A model generated the notes under the pieces. That model searched no databases and was not told the DNA's origin. It saw nothing but the letters and a program-made list of their open reading frames with translations. From positions 1-64,000 of the forward strand of contig NZ_JAHLPM010000020.1 in assembly GCF_018917865.1 (NCBI RefSeq): a stretch of DNA of 64,000 nucleotides, given 5' to 3'. How positions within the stretch are numbered: the first letter of the stretch is position 1; each line of letters opens with the position of its first letter. The translations under genes were made by a program, and so were the position numbers. This document shows, piece by piece, positions 36,285 to 45,656 of this stretch. The DNA is from Tissierella simiarum (GTDB lineage: Bacteria > Bacillota > Clostridia > Tissierellales > Tissierellaceae).

Positions 36285-36431
36285 TCAATTTAAGTTTCCC
36301 ATGGAATTTAATGCTTTGAGAAGAGATTGATGTTTTTCCTTGTCGGCAATGCCCCGTAGCAATAATGTTTTTTCTGTTTGGTTGTCTATAAAGTCTATAA
36401 TCTGTTCATATGCAATTTTTACATCAGACAT
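36285..36431 (-). CDS. Small helical protein next to HEPN gene (48 aa)
   Basis: A 48-residue reading frame starts MSDVKIAYEQIIDFIDNQ after AAAGGGTG and ends in a stop at 36285. It is strongly amphipathic and charged. It lies 16 bases after the HEPN-like gene. Its last residues read into the DUF7695 remnant sequence, so its true end may have been altered. A small antitoxin-like partner of the HEPN protein is conceivable but not shown. Confidence 0.4.
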   Translation of the reverse strand: MSDVKIAYEQIIDFIDNQTEKTLLLRGIADKEKHQSLLKALNSMGNLN

Positions 36432-36447
36432 TATTTTCACCCTTTCA

Positions 36448-36897
36448 CTAACTAAAATTATGGTTTGTTCTTGAATATACCCAAAATAAAATATTATCTG
36501 TTAACCTTAAACAAAAAAGTGCATCTTGAATGGTTGGCAATTCAATAATGTTCTCATTCCTATGGGTCCCGTAATCCGACATCATAGAGTAAATCATATA
36601 AATTGTTTTTGTCTTTGTCAGCTTGCCTTCTCTATTTTCATTGAAAAAATCTGCTAAGTCTTCTTTTCCTAAGTCTGCTTTAAGTGCCTTATCTAAATCA
36701 GTAACTGTTGCAGTTGCATTATCTCCGCTTGTATTATAAACTCCCCGCATCCATTTTGCAAAATTTTCAGTTCCCTTATATTTTGAAAATAGACTTACAA
36801 TACATGTTCTACACGATTCAATACAAGATCCAGAATGCCCTTGCGTATAAGCATCAATTGCAGACTTATAAGCATCATACACTTCTTTATGGTTACT
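36448..36897 (-). pseudogene. HEPN-like protein, N-terminally truncated
   Basis: The 144-150 residue frame has a helical HEPN-like body with SGSCIESCRTCIVSLF and a later MMSDYGTHRNENI. The latter is comparable to the R-x4-6-H region of HEPN proteins involved in RNA cleavage or abortive infection. The upstream limit at 36897 is exactly where it is joined, in another frame, to an ICE sigma factor N-terminus, so the natural start is gone. Translation may still begin at a GTG (36882). A role in abortive infection is an inference from fold resemblance. Confidence 0.45.
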
Positions 36898-37043
36898 TTT
36901 GGCGTAAGATCGGAAAAAGTCATTTCTCGTGACTGTCGTTGCCGCCTTTGGTTATAGGCATTAATTGCTTCATTCTTCAACACCCTTTTGCAAAATCCAT
37001 TAAAAGCACATCGCACTTGCCATTGGATACGAGCAGGTTCCAT
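36898..37043 (-). pseudogene. ICE sigma-70-like protein, N-terminal fragment (second copy)
   Basis: The frame starts MEPARIQWQVRCAFNGFCKR and goes on to SREMTFSDLTP. This is the conserved start of small sigma-70-like proteins of Tn1549-type ICEs. It breaks off where the HEPN sequence begins. Together with the upstream GCCC-type terminator at 37175-37201 it duplicates the arrangement at 4213-4658, though the two sigma fragments are different proteins. It is more GC-rich than the HEPN part. Confidence 0.6.
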
Positions 37044-37174
37044 TTGTTCGCCTCCCTTCGCAACTGCAAAGGCGGGTGATGATTTCCCCCTTCATAGCCC
37101 TCAACAAGCGTTTTTTCTAAATGCCGAAAATAGAAGCAATTTTTTTGAAAAAAATCTTATTAAACACAAAAAAA

Positions 37175-37201
37175 GCCCAACTGAACATAAGCTAGCTGGG
37201 C
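37175..37201 (-). terminator. Leader terminator upstream of second ICE sigma fragment
   Basis: GCCCAACT pairs with AGCTGGGC. On the minus strand it is followed by TTTTTTTGTG. It correspon­ds in place and sequence to the hairpin at 4634-4658. Confidence 0.6.
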
Positions 37202-37204
37202 ATA

Positions 37205-37754
37205 AAAGTTGATATATTTTATTAGAAATTGTGTGTTTGCACATTACAGCCACAATAATCCCATAACACTTCAAGACGTTTCTCGATATGTCGTGTGAAA
37301 TCCAATCAGAGTAAACATAAATAAACACGGCGATAACCTCCTTCATACCACCGTGTTCTAAAAAAAGGGCGAACTTAATACATCTTCCGTAATTCTATTT
37401 TTTTAGAAAAACGGCGGCTTTGAATTTTCTTATTTTCAAAACCGCCGTTTGATATTTTAACTATCCATATAGTTTTTGCACTCCTAACAAACAACGGTTT
37501 TTAGGTTGTATTAGTGTGTGAAGAAATATGTTGTAAGCTCAAAAGATCAAAACGCATTTTATTACTTATCGCTCCAGTAATGGAGAAAGTGGATTGTGGA
37601 TTTTGTCCCGGAATTGTTTCCATCATCTTCAAAATAAGATGACCAATTAAGTTTTTAAACCTGATCTACGATTCGTCCCCCTAGGAAGGGTATTTACACG
37701 CTAATGGGCGGGACTCCTTCGTATCAAATCAAATCCAGCTCAAATACCCCTTCT
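37205..37754. other. Intergenic region with no intact gene
   Basis: A hairpin-like ACACGG/CCGTGT pair is near 37325-37355. A purine-rich stretch with GGCGGTTTT repeats (around 37408 and 37440) forms an inverted repeat AACGGCGG/CCGCCGTT. The rest shows no convincing reading frame. This may be the non-coding leader of an ICE of the same kind as 4503-4911. Confidence 0.4.
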
Positions 37755-38411
37755 TTAGTAGAAGAGTGACACTAATAAATTATACAAAGAGTGAATAATA
37801 ATTACTGACCAAAGCGAGTTAGTTTTCTTATATATTAATCCAAATATAATACTCAAAACAAAAGCTACTACTATGGAACTTATAATATAAGGAAATTCGA
37901 ACAACCCTTTATAAAACCAAATAGGAAAATGAATCGATACAAAGAGTAATGATGTAATTGTATTTGCTTTCCAGAAGCTAGATAACTCCATAAATTTTCT
38001 TAACAAAAAGCCCCTGAAAACAATTTCTTCAATTATGCCAACTAATAGAATGGTATTAAGCCATTCATTAAACCCTATATGAAAATCGATGTCATTTTTT
38101 AAAACTATAAGATTTAAAATGATAAAATAGGCTATAAAGACTAAGGATATCCATCCTGCCCATTTTATGCCTTTCCCAAAGTTATGGCGTAATCCTAAAT
38201 AAGAAGACGGATTACTTTTTTCTACCAATTTAACTAATAAGATAACGGGAATAACCCAAATAATCATTTTAATAGTAGCTGATATTATAGCCCTAGGAAC
38301 AGAATCCATCAAATCTAAATACTGAACCAACCATAATTCTCTAATACACCATAAAGCGTAGAATGATATAAAATATGCCCAAATGTAATTCTTATTTACT
38401 TTAGATAACAT
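37755..38411 (-). CDS. CPBP-family intramembrane metalloprotease (CAAX-type)
   Basis: A 218-residue polytopic protein with GIIEEIVFRGFLL, the EExxxR catalytic signature, and further conserved His in SIHFPIW and in a final HSLYN. The family cleaves or processes peptides in the membrane and often provides immunity to bacteriocins. The start has GGGAGGAG. The end of an ABC-2 permease lies 21 bases upstream and in the same direction, so it was once part of an export and immunity operon. It is the best intact gene between the sigma fragment and core site B. Confidence 0.82.
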   Translation of the reverse strand: MLSKVNKNYIWAYFISFYALWCIRELWLVQYLDLMDSVPRAIISATIKMIIWVIPVILLVKLVEKSNPSSYLGLRHNFGKGIKWAGWISLVFIAYFIILNLIVLKNDIDFHIGFNEWLNTILLVGIIEEIVFRGFLLRKFMELSSFWKANTITSLLFVSIHFPIWFYKGLFEFPYIISSIVVAFVLSIIFGLIYKKTNSLWSVIIIHSLYNLLVSLFY

Positions 38412-38432
38412 CAGTAACTCCTCCCTTTTTTC

Positions 38433-38598
38433 TCATCTTTTACAGATCCTAATGAAAGCTAATATAGCAATAATTAACGATAAAACTGCATATCCAATTG
38501 TCCACCAAAAATATTCATTAAATGTAGAATAATCACCAATCAAAACATCCCGTGATAATTCAATTGCGTGAACAATCTGTTGTGTTCCCACACTCTAG
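38433..38598 (-). pseudogene. ABC-2-type permease, last ~55 residues
   Basis: The frame contains IELSRDVLIGDYSTFNEYF and ends with a hydrophobic helix and FIRICKR-stop, the usual last segment of ABC-2 permeases. Upstream of about 38598 the sequence changes to the tail of repeat copy B, so the permease has been cut by recombination at that site. The CPBP gene follows at 38411. Confidence 0.55.
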
Positions 38599-38749
38599 GT
38601 CGATAACTACTGAAACATTGATATGGTTCCTTAACTCCTTATTTCTGATTTTATCACCCTTTGATACAAATACCATATGCTTGTAAAAGTGCTTGAAATT
38701 AAGGATTTCCAGCCTTATTGTCTTTGTAGCAACACTATACTCTCTACGT

Positions 38750-38812
38750 GCCTTGAGGTGACAATAATAATGTCGTAAGCATCTAGTACCCCCTTGGCAG
38801 CTGGGTATCTTT
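38750..38812. repeat. Core site copy B
   Basis: Contains ACGTGCCTTGAGG, AATAATGTCGTAAG and TAGTACCCCCTTGG, matching core A with a few changes. The minus strand reads YDIIIVTSRHVESIVLLQRQ-stop. A decayed tail of about 140 bases (38599-38749) is homologous at protein level to the tail of copy D: both read RLEIL-FK-F and NVSVV-DL-CG. It lies downstream of the YdcF-like gene. Confidence 0.7.
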
Positions 38813-38948
38813 CTGAATTTCTATCGCTTCTTCTACGATTTTTTAGTTTTTCATGTCTAATACTATATCGCTTGATACATCTAGATAAAAATCATTTTGA
38901 TAATTCACTCTTGATTCTTGCTAATATATTCAATATTTTTCATATCAA

Positions 38949-39010
38949 AATTGTAAGCAACAAAACCCTCAAATAATTATTTATTTGAAGACTCCGCTCA
39001 TTACAATTTA
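38949..39010. repeat. Imperfect long hairpin linked to core site B
   Basis: Arms AAAACCCTCAAATAA and TTATTTGAAGACTCC, with flanking AATTGTAAGC and CATTACAATT. It corresponds to the hairpins at 28429 and 29284. Confidence 0.6.
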
Positions 39011-39116
39011 AAGTATTATCTTAGCGCATAATATATACTATAATTACATGATCTCTCATAGGTTATGCTATTACTACATACTTTATAAAGAATATTCATC
39101 ATTAAGAGACGGTAAC

Positions 39117-39710
39117 TTAACTCTTTTGTTTGTCTCTATGATAGCGCAAAAGGTTTATGAACATCTGCGTATACATATATAAGTAAATTAAACCTACTCC
39201 TACCATGTATTCATGTGGAATCTTAGATTTTTCCACTGAATGATCAATTTCAAGCCTATACGCATACGAGCTAGCTTTTCTTAAATGCCAAGGTGAAGAA
39301 ACAATAACTGCTGTTTTTAGTCCTTTATTCTGCATGATTTTCTTTGAATTTACTAAATTTTCGTATGTACTCTTTGCTAGCCTTTCACGGATAATACTGC
39401 AATCAGAAACTCCTAATTCAATTAAAGCTTGTGCCATGACATCCGCCTCAACATAGTTGTTAGCAACAGCCCCGCCAGTACAAATAATTATTCCAGCAAT
39501 TCCTTCATGATATAGTTTTGCTGCTTTACTTATTCGCTCTCGCAAAATTGGTGACATACCTCCATCTTTTTTGGCTGGATAACCAAGTACAATAATTACA
39601 TCTCTTTTTTGTCTATTATTATAGGCTGCTTTTTTGAAATTACTACAAATTATAAAATATATAATCATAAAGAATACTAGCATTAAGCATAAAACATATA
39701 ATACTATCAT
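39117..39710 (-). CDS. YdcF/SanA-like DUF218 membrane-anchored protein
   Basis: An N-terminal membrane helix (residues 3-22) is followed by RDVIIVLGYPAKKDGG, then ICTGGAV and, later, SSPWHLRKA. These are the conserved points of DUF218 proteins such as YdcF and SanA, some of which act in cell-envelope integrity or bind S-adenosylmethionine. The biochemical role is not settled. It is the only gene between core sites B and F, which makes it a cassette-like passenger. Its ATG at 39710 lies right after the tail of repeat copy F. Confidence 0.8.
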   Translation of the reverse strand: MIVLYVLCLMLVFFMIIYFIICSNFKKAAYNNRQKRDVIIVLGYPAKKDGGMSPILRERISKAAKLYHEGIAGIIICTGGAVANNYVEADVMAQALIELGVSDCSIIRERLAKSTYENLVNSKKIMQNKGLKTAVIVSSPWHLRKASSYAYRLEIDHSVEKSKIPHEYMVGVGLIYLYMYTQMFINLLRYHRDKQKS

Positions 39711-39982
39711 TTATACATCACCATCCATATTTCTACTCTCAATAACTTAAAAATATGTTTCACATTTATATACTAATGTTCATCTATAGTATATAAATCA
39801 TCTATCCATTTATCAACCTAATTTTCCCAATAATCATCTATCATCACTCAAATTATTCAATGTCATCTATATTTTTGCCTATTTTAAAGGGTCAAAAAAC
39901 AGTGTTTTTTCTCCAATTTTCGACCCAATCTTTGTCCTTCAAACACTATATGTTGCGGTCAAACCCTATTACTTCTCTTCAA

Positions 39983-40188
39983 AACCACAATACGTCATCA
40001 GAATTATACTCTCAGTCGTAGAATCTTTCCAATCACACTTCGTGCTCTTGGACATTCCTGACATGAGACGTACATCTGCTTCTTCAGTCGTTCTACTACT
40101 TCACAAGCAGTGTTACGACTTCAACGTGCCTTGAGAGTACAATAATGATGTCATAGACTGATATTATCCCCTTGGTGGCAAATGTGTA
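39983..40188. repeat. Repeat copy F: 173-bp identical block plus core site
   Basis: 39983-40155 is identical to 28097-28269. The core continues to ATTATCCCCTTGG. On the minus strand it reads YDIIIVLSRHVEVVTLLVK-stop as in copy A, though the residues just before differ. Its tail (39790-39982) is a diverged version of that of A, including the GGGTCAAAAAAC hairpin. It lies downstream of the TetR-PaaK module. Confidence 0.75.
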
Positions 40189-40241
40189 TCTTTTTATTAT
40201 CCTGTCACAATTGGTACTGAAAAACTGTTTATTGCCTGTTT

Positions 40242-41605
40242 TTATCCAGCATTAATCACATGTTTAAACTTACCACTTTTAGGATGCTGTTTTGGCTCCT
40301 CCGTAGATAAAGAAATCTCTACATGATGAATACCATGGGAGACAAGGAACATCATTAGAGCGATGCAGGCAGATTCAAACACTTCTTCTTTACTATGTCC
40401 GTAGATAGGATTAATTCTTAATTCCACTTTATTATCCTTATAAGCCACGATCTGAAATCTTTGAATTTCATGGATTTCTTTTAATATTGCATATATGGCA
40501 AGTGGAGCAATTTTTATTTCTTTACCATCTTCCAAGAACGTGACAATATCATCAACACGCCCCTCGATAGTTAACCAGGGAGATCCATTGCCACATACAC
40601 AAGGTTCATGATGAATTACCACTCGATCAGTAACCTCATACCGGATGAATGGCTGTGTATAATTATATAAATTCGTAAGTAGAATTTTATCAGACTGTAC
40701 ACCATCGGGAACTGGTTTATTATCCTTATCAACAGGTTCAATAATCACCCAATCGTCATTGATATGGAAATGTTGTTCTGTACATTCACACGCAATTGTT
40801 CCTCCTTCGGTACAAGAATAATTCGTCTGGACATAACATTGAAATACTTCTGAGAGTCTTTCACGCAAATGATTACTTAAATACTCTCCACCTGTCATAA
40901 TAATTACAGGATTAATACGAAGGCGCCCACATTTCTGTTCATCTATAAGGAGCTCCAAAATGGTTGGATACCCACCAAGCATTGCAGGCTGAAAGGCATT
41001 CAGTTCATCTACTATCTGTGATATTGGCAACAGCGCACTCGTTACATCCATCTGCTTTTTCTTCCAAGGCATCGCAAGTAATCTTGAACGTACTGAACTA
41101 TTTCCCAGATAGAAACCACCTGTTGCAAATACTCCAATTGTTTTTTTCCAGCCTTCAAAAATGCTTTCAAGTCTTGTTTTCTGGCGAAAGCTCTTGTTGT
41201 ACTAATTCCACCCATTATATTATTAGTGTTTCTATCACAAAGCATTACTAATGGATCGCCCGTAGATCCACTCGTAGTAAATACAAGATAATCTTCGTTG
41301 AATTTGCGTCCAATATTGTCAAGATCTTTCATAAATTCATTGATATCTAAAAGTTTTATTGAACGGTCTGTTGACCAATCGTCGAAATGTGACATTAACT
41401 CCTTTTTATTTGTTGGTGGCAGTTCAGAAAGTTCGAACTCATCACCAATATTATTATAAAGCTCTTTGTAATATGGGCTGTTCTATCTTGCATAACTTAC
41501 AATCTTATGAAGTCGTTCCTTTTGTATTTTTACCTTTTCTGCTTCATTCATTTTTTTATATTTCCTGCATAATATCATAGCTTCAAAAATACCAATTTTC
41601 TTCAT
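40242..41605 (-). pseudogene. PaaK/CapK-type phenylacetate-CoA ligase-like adenylate former, broken
   Basis: The gene starts with the ATG overlapping the TetR stop at 41605. An in-frame TAG interrupts it at 41483-41485. A frameshift near 41060 splits it again. Motifs of adenylate-forming enzymes remain: TTSGSTGDPLV, GGYPT, SCTEGG and a late EGRVDDI with a C-terminal GKFKHV. PaaK-like proteins activate aromatic or fatty carboxylic acids as CoA or AMP derivatives. Coupling to a TetR-type repressor suggests an inducible detoxification or biosynthesis step. In this form it should not give a full-length product. Confidence 0.78.
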
Positions 41606-42246
41606 TCTGATTCCTCCTTCACCACACCATATAACATAAAATCCATACACGCTCTTATCTCTGCTTTTATTTCTTCTGACTGTTTAAAAAACTGACCTGG
41701 CATCTCTTTGTAAATTTCTAAATATTTGTTAATGATTGCCCCAATATAAAGGGTAAGAGCCGCTGTTACTTTCTCAGTATTAGCTTCTTCTTTTAAATTA
41801 AGCGCTGCCACTGCCTTGCCCATTACCTTTGCCGATTTTTCCTTACCCTTTATCATATACTTTGCGAGTACTTCATTCCTTCGCTCAGAAATCTGACTAT
41901 TCGTCTCTCGTGCTGCCATGTTTACAATCCGCATCTCTTCTGGAAATTCACGGCAAAGGTTGAATTTCTCTTCTATAAATGAGAATATAATCCCATAAAA
42001 ATCATTTACTTCCAGCTCTGGCAGTTCTGTAATAAGCCGTTCCAGAGCCTTCTCCAAACAATAAAAATAGAATTCTTTTTTACTTCCGAAATAGTAAAAT
42101 AGTATACCTTTCGATATACCACAATTTCTGGTTATTATATCTGTACTTGCTTCTGAATATGATTTTTTTGAAAACTCACATATTCCACTTTTAATAATAG
42201 TATTTTTTTTATCCTCTGCTAGTTTTTTAAATACCTCTCTCGCCAT
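41602..42246 (-). CDS. TetR-family transcription regulator
   Basis: The helix-turn-helix is visible in EASTDIITRNCGISKGILFYYFGSKKEFY, of which the turn GISKG and YYFGSK are hallmarks. The C-terminal 140 residues form the helical ligand domain. The ATG at 42246 has GGAGG five bases ahead. The stop overlaps the PaaK-like start, so both genes are coupled. Two palindromic TTGACT..AGTCAA operators upstream suggest autoregulation. Since the target enzyme is broken, the regulator may now be without its natural target. Confidence 0.85.
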   Translation of the reverse strand: MAREVFKKLAEDKKNTIIKSGICEFSKKSYSEASTDIITRNCGISKGILFYYFGSKKEFYFYCLEKALERLITELPELEVNDFYGIIFSFIEEKFNLCREFPEEMRIVNMAARETNSQISERRNEVLAKYMIKGKEKSAKVMGKAVAALNLKEEANTEKVTAALTLYIGAIINKYLEIYKEMPGQFFKQSEEIKAEIRACMDFMLYGVVKEESE

Positions 42247-42259
42247 AGATACCTCCATA

Positions 42260-42317
42260 TTGACTCACTGGTCAATCCCTATAAGTATACCATATGTTGA
42301 ATTGACTCATTAGTCAA
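42260..42317. promoter_or_regulatory. Twin palindromic operators of the TetR gene
   Basis: TTGACTCACTGGTCAA (42260-42275) and TTGACTCATTAGTCAA (42302-42317) are near-identical palindromes 42 bases apart, about four helical turns. A TATACT-like -10 box lies between them on the minus strand. Binding by the TetR dimer at both would block transcription. Confidence 0.7.
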
Positions 42318-42484
42318 GTTCTTTTTGATAAAATCAAAGCTGCGTCTCTAAGTAGGAATCCATGTATTTTTCTATTAAAAAAGGACTTGAAAGTTTTCAC
42401 CTAAGTCCTCAATTCTAATACATTTCTATTCATTTTTCTTCTATTATATTTATCTATTTTTCTTTTGCAACAGGATTATGGATT

Positions 42485-42545
42485 CCACGTGCCTTGAGAG
42501 GTCAATAAAGATGTCGTAGGGAGATAGTATCCCCTTGGTGGAATT
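42485..42545. repeat. Core site copy C
   Basis: Contains CCACGTGCCTTGAGAGG, AAAGATGTCGTAGG and TAGTATCCCCTTGGTGG. The minus strand reads YDIFIDLSRHVESIILLQKKNR-stop. It follows, in transcription direction, the BRO/DinD-like pseudogene, and precedes the operator region of the TetR module. No long tail homologous to A or F was seen. Confidence 0.7.
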
Positions 42546-42576
42546 ATATATTTCTGATTACTTGCATTATTTGCTT

Positions 42577-43455
42577 TTATTTTTTATTGTCTTCCCTATC
42601 AATAATAATATCTGCAATAACTCTAGTAAAATCAACAACACTTTTTTCTGTGAGAACAGGTTTACCAGTAGTGTTTTCAATTTCCTTCCGAGCATTTCCT
42701 GCAATACTTCCACCTTTTATTGCCACTCCTCTATTTTCATCAAAGTTTTTAGGTTCAATGGTCTTTGATAATTCTGTAGTAGTTGCTTCAGCTAGCATAT
42801 TTAGTACAAGCTCCAATGTAGACATATTATCTCTTAAGTTCTCCCTTTTTAATCCTTTAAGATTCTTATATTGTCCTGTACTTAATCCTGCCCATGCTTT
42901 TGTAATTTCATCAGTAAGTATTGCATATTCAATTCCTTGTTTTACACCTCGATTATTCCATTCATCAGTTAATTCTTTACGTACTTGAATGGCTTGTAAT
43001 CTTTGATTTATCTATTCACGTGAATATCCTTTTTTAAGATATGTTTCCAGTGCTCTGTCAATGGTAAGTTCAGGATCAATAGTCTCATCAATTCTTTCAC
43101 TGCCCACCCTAGCAAGCCACATTTTAAAAGGCTCTGCTTTCGGGGATGGAATTGATTGTATGATTCGCAAAAGTTCTTCTGTATCAGCAACATCCGTCAT
43201 TCTTTTTTTACCATCTGCTGCTGTCATTTTCAACTATACGATTTTATCGTACAGTTCATTTCCTTCATTTTTTAACTTAATTTTTAAATCGCTCCAATAT
43301 CTTCTAGGCTCATTGCTATCTGTTAATATTGATATAACATCCACTATAGAAAAGTACCAAGTTTCATTTTCTAGGCGAGATTTATTCAAATCTACTTCTC
43401 GAAGTTTTAACTCATAATTTTTGATTTCCCTATCAATTGTTGCGGATTGACCCAT
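42577..43455 (-). pseudogene. BRO/DinD-like phage antirepressor family protein, two amber stops
   Basis: Reading through two TAG codons (43234-43236 and 43012-43014) gives a single protein. It has a BRO-N-like start (ENETWYFSIVDVISIL then RRYWSDLKIKL), MTDVADTEELLRIIQSIPSPKAE in the middle and a C-terminal GSIAGNARKEIE motif. The last is typical of the DinD/Bro C-terminal region. Related proteins act as phage antirepressors or damage-induced factors. CAG to TAG and TGG to TAG changes would explain the two stops. Coding potential is otherwise well kept, so the damage is recent or read-through occurs. Confidence 0.72.
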
Positions 43456-43501
43456 TAATATTGGACAAAAACTCACGAATACTTTCTTTTTCTTAGATTA
43501 T

Positions 43502-43845
43502 CTATATTTTAATGTTTCTCGCTTCTTTTATTATACATAAATATTTATCCTCTAGTAATCTATGGAAAGATTCTATACGGGCATTTTTATTTGGGGTTTT
43601 AAATGGTATTCTACTATGTTTCTATCATATACATCTAGAAAAGAGGCTATATAAAAAAATCTATCTTCACCATGGATGTAACCATATTTAATATCTACTT
43701 CCCAAAGGGAATTAGAGTTTGTAATGTCTCTATTTTGAACTATTTTCCTTGGATACTTAGGTTTAACAATCCTTTGGAGTCTTAGCACATTTAATTCTTT
43801 ACATAATCTATATACCTTCTTTTTATTGAAGCCGCCCCAAACCAT
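43502..43845 (-). pseudogene. IS3-family OrfB transposase, C-terminal fragment with deletion
   Basis: The first part reads KYPRKIVQNRDITNSNS and LWEVDIKYGYIHGEDRFFY, the rve integrase core start of IS3 OrfB. After NIVEYHL the frame changes and the end follows as NARIESFHRLLEDKYLCI. The catalytic D-D-E core is therefore interrupted and part of it deleted. The 5' limit coincides with the edge of the direct repeat at 43832. Confidence 0.7.
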
Positions 43846-43945
43846 GTATCATATCTCTCATAAGTATAATGTACCCGCGTAGGATGACCCGGCGCGGATA
43901 TATGATACTTATGATAAATAAACCCGATCGGCTCCGCAAATAAAA
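43832..43945. repeat. Left direct repeat flanking the GNAT gene
   Basis: The sequence around CCAAACCATGTATCATATCTCTCAT, read through to GATCGGCTCC, occurs again at 44649-44778 with about 20-25% differences and an insertion of about 20 bases. It is more GC-rich than the surroundings. It may be non-coding end sequence of an imported element, since the right copy adjoins a Tn1549-type VirD4 end. Confidence 0.65.
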
Positions 43946-44090
43946 AGACATAGCAACTCGCATCGGATTTTGCTATACTGTTTGTGAGCTATATTGTACC
44001 ATTCTTTTATACGAACACGAAGGAAATAGGCGTAACGCGGTATTATTTATATTAAACAACCTTGGCTATGTTTAAGAAAGGAGGATTCTT

Positions 44091-44531
44091 TTGGTAGAAT
44101 TAAGAACGATTAACGAAGATAATTATGAAGAGTGTTTGAATTTGAGTGCATCTGTTGCCAATGCAGACTTTGTAGACCCTGTCGCGTGGTCTTTGGCCGA
44201 GGCGTGGGTGTTTTATGATGATTCGCGCCACTTTGCAATTTATGCCGATGATGTGATGGTGGGCTATGTTTTAATGTATATTGGCGAAGAGAACCATCAA
44301 ATCATAAATTTCATGATAGATAGCCGTTTTCAGAAAAGAGGCTATGGAGTGGCAGCAGCTAGGCTTTGTGTTGAATATTTGTGTAAAGAGTACAACGCAA
44401 GTAAAATTTCTTTACCAGTTGAGCCGGAAAATATAGCCGCACAAAGGTTATGGAGTAGCCTAGGCTTTGAAATGACAGACGATATGGAGGACGGTTATCT
44501 TTTTATGCGGTTATACATACCAAAATATTAA
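44091..44531 (+). CDS. GNAT-family N-acetyltransferase
   Basis: A TTG start at 44091 fits AGGAGG six bases upstream. The 146-residue protein has the acetyl-CoA binding segment RFQKRGYGVAAARL (the Q/RxxGxG/A loop). A C-terminal Asn-Ala-like EPENIAAQRLWSSLGFE follows. The family moves acetyl groups to amines of antibiotics, peptides or proteins. The substrate is not evident. It stands alone on the plus strand, flanked by direct repeats, and looks like a recently captured gene. Confidence 0.85.
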   Translation: MVELRTINEDNYEECLNLSASVANADFVDPVAWSLAEAWVFYDDSRHFAIYADDVMVGYVLMYIGEENHQIINFMIDSRFQKRGYGVAAARLCVEYLCKEYNASKISLPVEPENIAAQRLWSSLGFEMTDDMEDGYLFMRLYIPKY

Positions 44532-44648
44532 GTTTGCAGTTAGGTGTCGTTCCTAATAAGCATAACACAACTCACCCCCCAAACCGCCATATCCCTTCAT
44601 TATCGCCACTATCCAGCCCCTTTCACCAGCAGCGAAGAAAAATGCGGA

Positions 44649-44778
44649 GCCGCACCAAACCATGTATCATATCTCTCATATGTATCATATACCCGCGCAG
44701 GATGACCTGGTGCGGATATATATTTTGCCACGAACATGACACATATGATACTTATGATAGATAAATCCGGTCGGCTCC
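44649..44778. repeat. Right direct repeat flanking the GNAT gene
   Basis: The copy has CCAAACCATGTATCATATCTCTCAT, ACCCGCGCAGGATGACC and CGGTCGGCTCC, like the left copy. A 22-base insertion with CACGAACATGACAC-like sequence distinguishes it. It is directly next to the conserved end of an ICE VirD4 gene. Confidence 0.65.
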
Positions 44779-44785
44779 ACAAATC

Positions 44786-45632
44786 TTAATCCAGCGGAAA
44801 TTTCTCGCCGGTATCGTCCCCATGCGGATTTGCCTCACGCGACAGCGCATCCATCCTCGTTTCCAGCATCAGCCGATAACCCTCCATCAGCCAATTCAAT
44901 ATACCGCTCTTGTTCTTCCTTTGGAGCTTTATAGAAAATATATCCTATTAGGGCTGTGTAATATAGTTTTTCTGCCTTTACCCAAAAGTCTTCTCCTGCT
45001 TTTTCACCTTCTCCCTTGGTATTGGCAATTATAGTATTTACTAGCTTCAATATGTCTTTTTCGGAGTTAATATACCCAAAAGGGTTATAACGCATAGACT
45101 TTTTAAAGTTAATAGTATTTAATACTTTGATTCTATATGGCTCGTATATTATCTTTCCTTTTTTATCTCTTTAATAAATAATTTTCCCTTTCCCATCTCG
45201 TATTTCCCTTCCATTCATCATTAATCTTTCAGTTTTCGTTAAGATAATGTTTTCTTCATAAATTGTATCTATATATGGTTTAATATCTTTTGAATTTCCC
45301 CATCTAGCTGAACCATAATCTTCTCCCTTTTTATATTTTTTTGCATTCTTTCCTTTGGAATAAACTACTAAGTATATTCCAAATACCCCTGCTATTCCAA
45401 AATCTATATCTTTATAATAAAAACTTGGAAATGGCGGTTTGAATAATTGTCCTATGTAAAGCAACATCTGATAAATAGTAATAAAGAAATTATCTGATTA
45501 CAACCACCTATACATTTCTCCCAATTTGTTAAAAGTATAGTAAATAAAAATATATGGCACAAATTTTAAAAATAATTTCTTTTTATTGATTAGAGAAAAT
45601 TCATATCTTATATCTTCTATTATTTTATTCAT
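44786..45632 (-). pseudogene. VirD4/TraG coupling protein, multiply broken
   Basis: The start (45632) reads MNKIIEDIRYEFSLINKKK with a membrane segment, then hits a stop. A second piece (45467-45171) has GSARWGNSKDIKPYID and LTKTERLMMN. A third (45095-44893) has MRYNPFGYINSEKDILKL and ends at an EQERYIELAD-like part. The end at 44786, MDALSREANPHGDDTGEKF, comes from a more GC-rich Tn1549-type VirD4. The Walker A loop is missing. VirD4 normally feeds DNA to the conjugation channel. This copy cannot act. Confidence 0.75.
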
Positions 45633-45656
45633 AGGCTTTTCTCCTGTTGTTTATTT

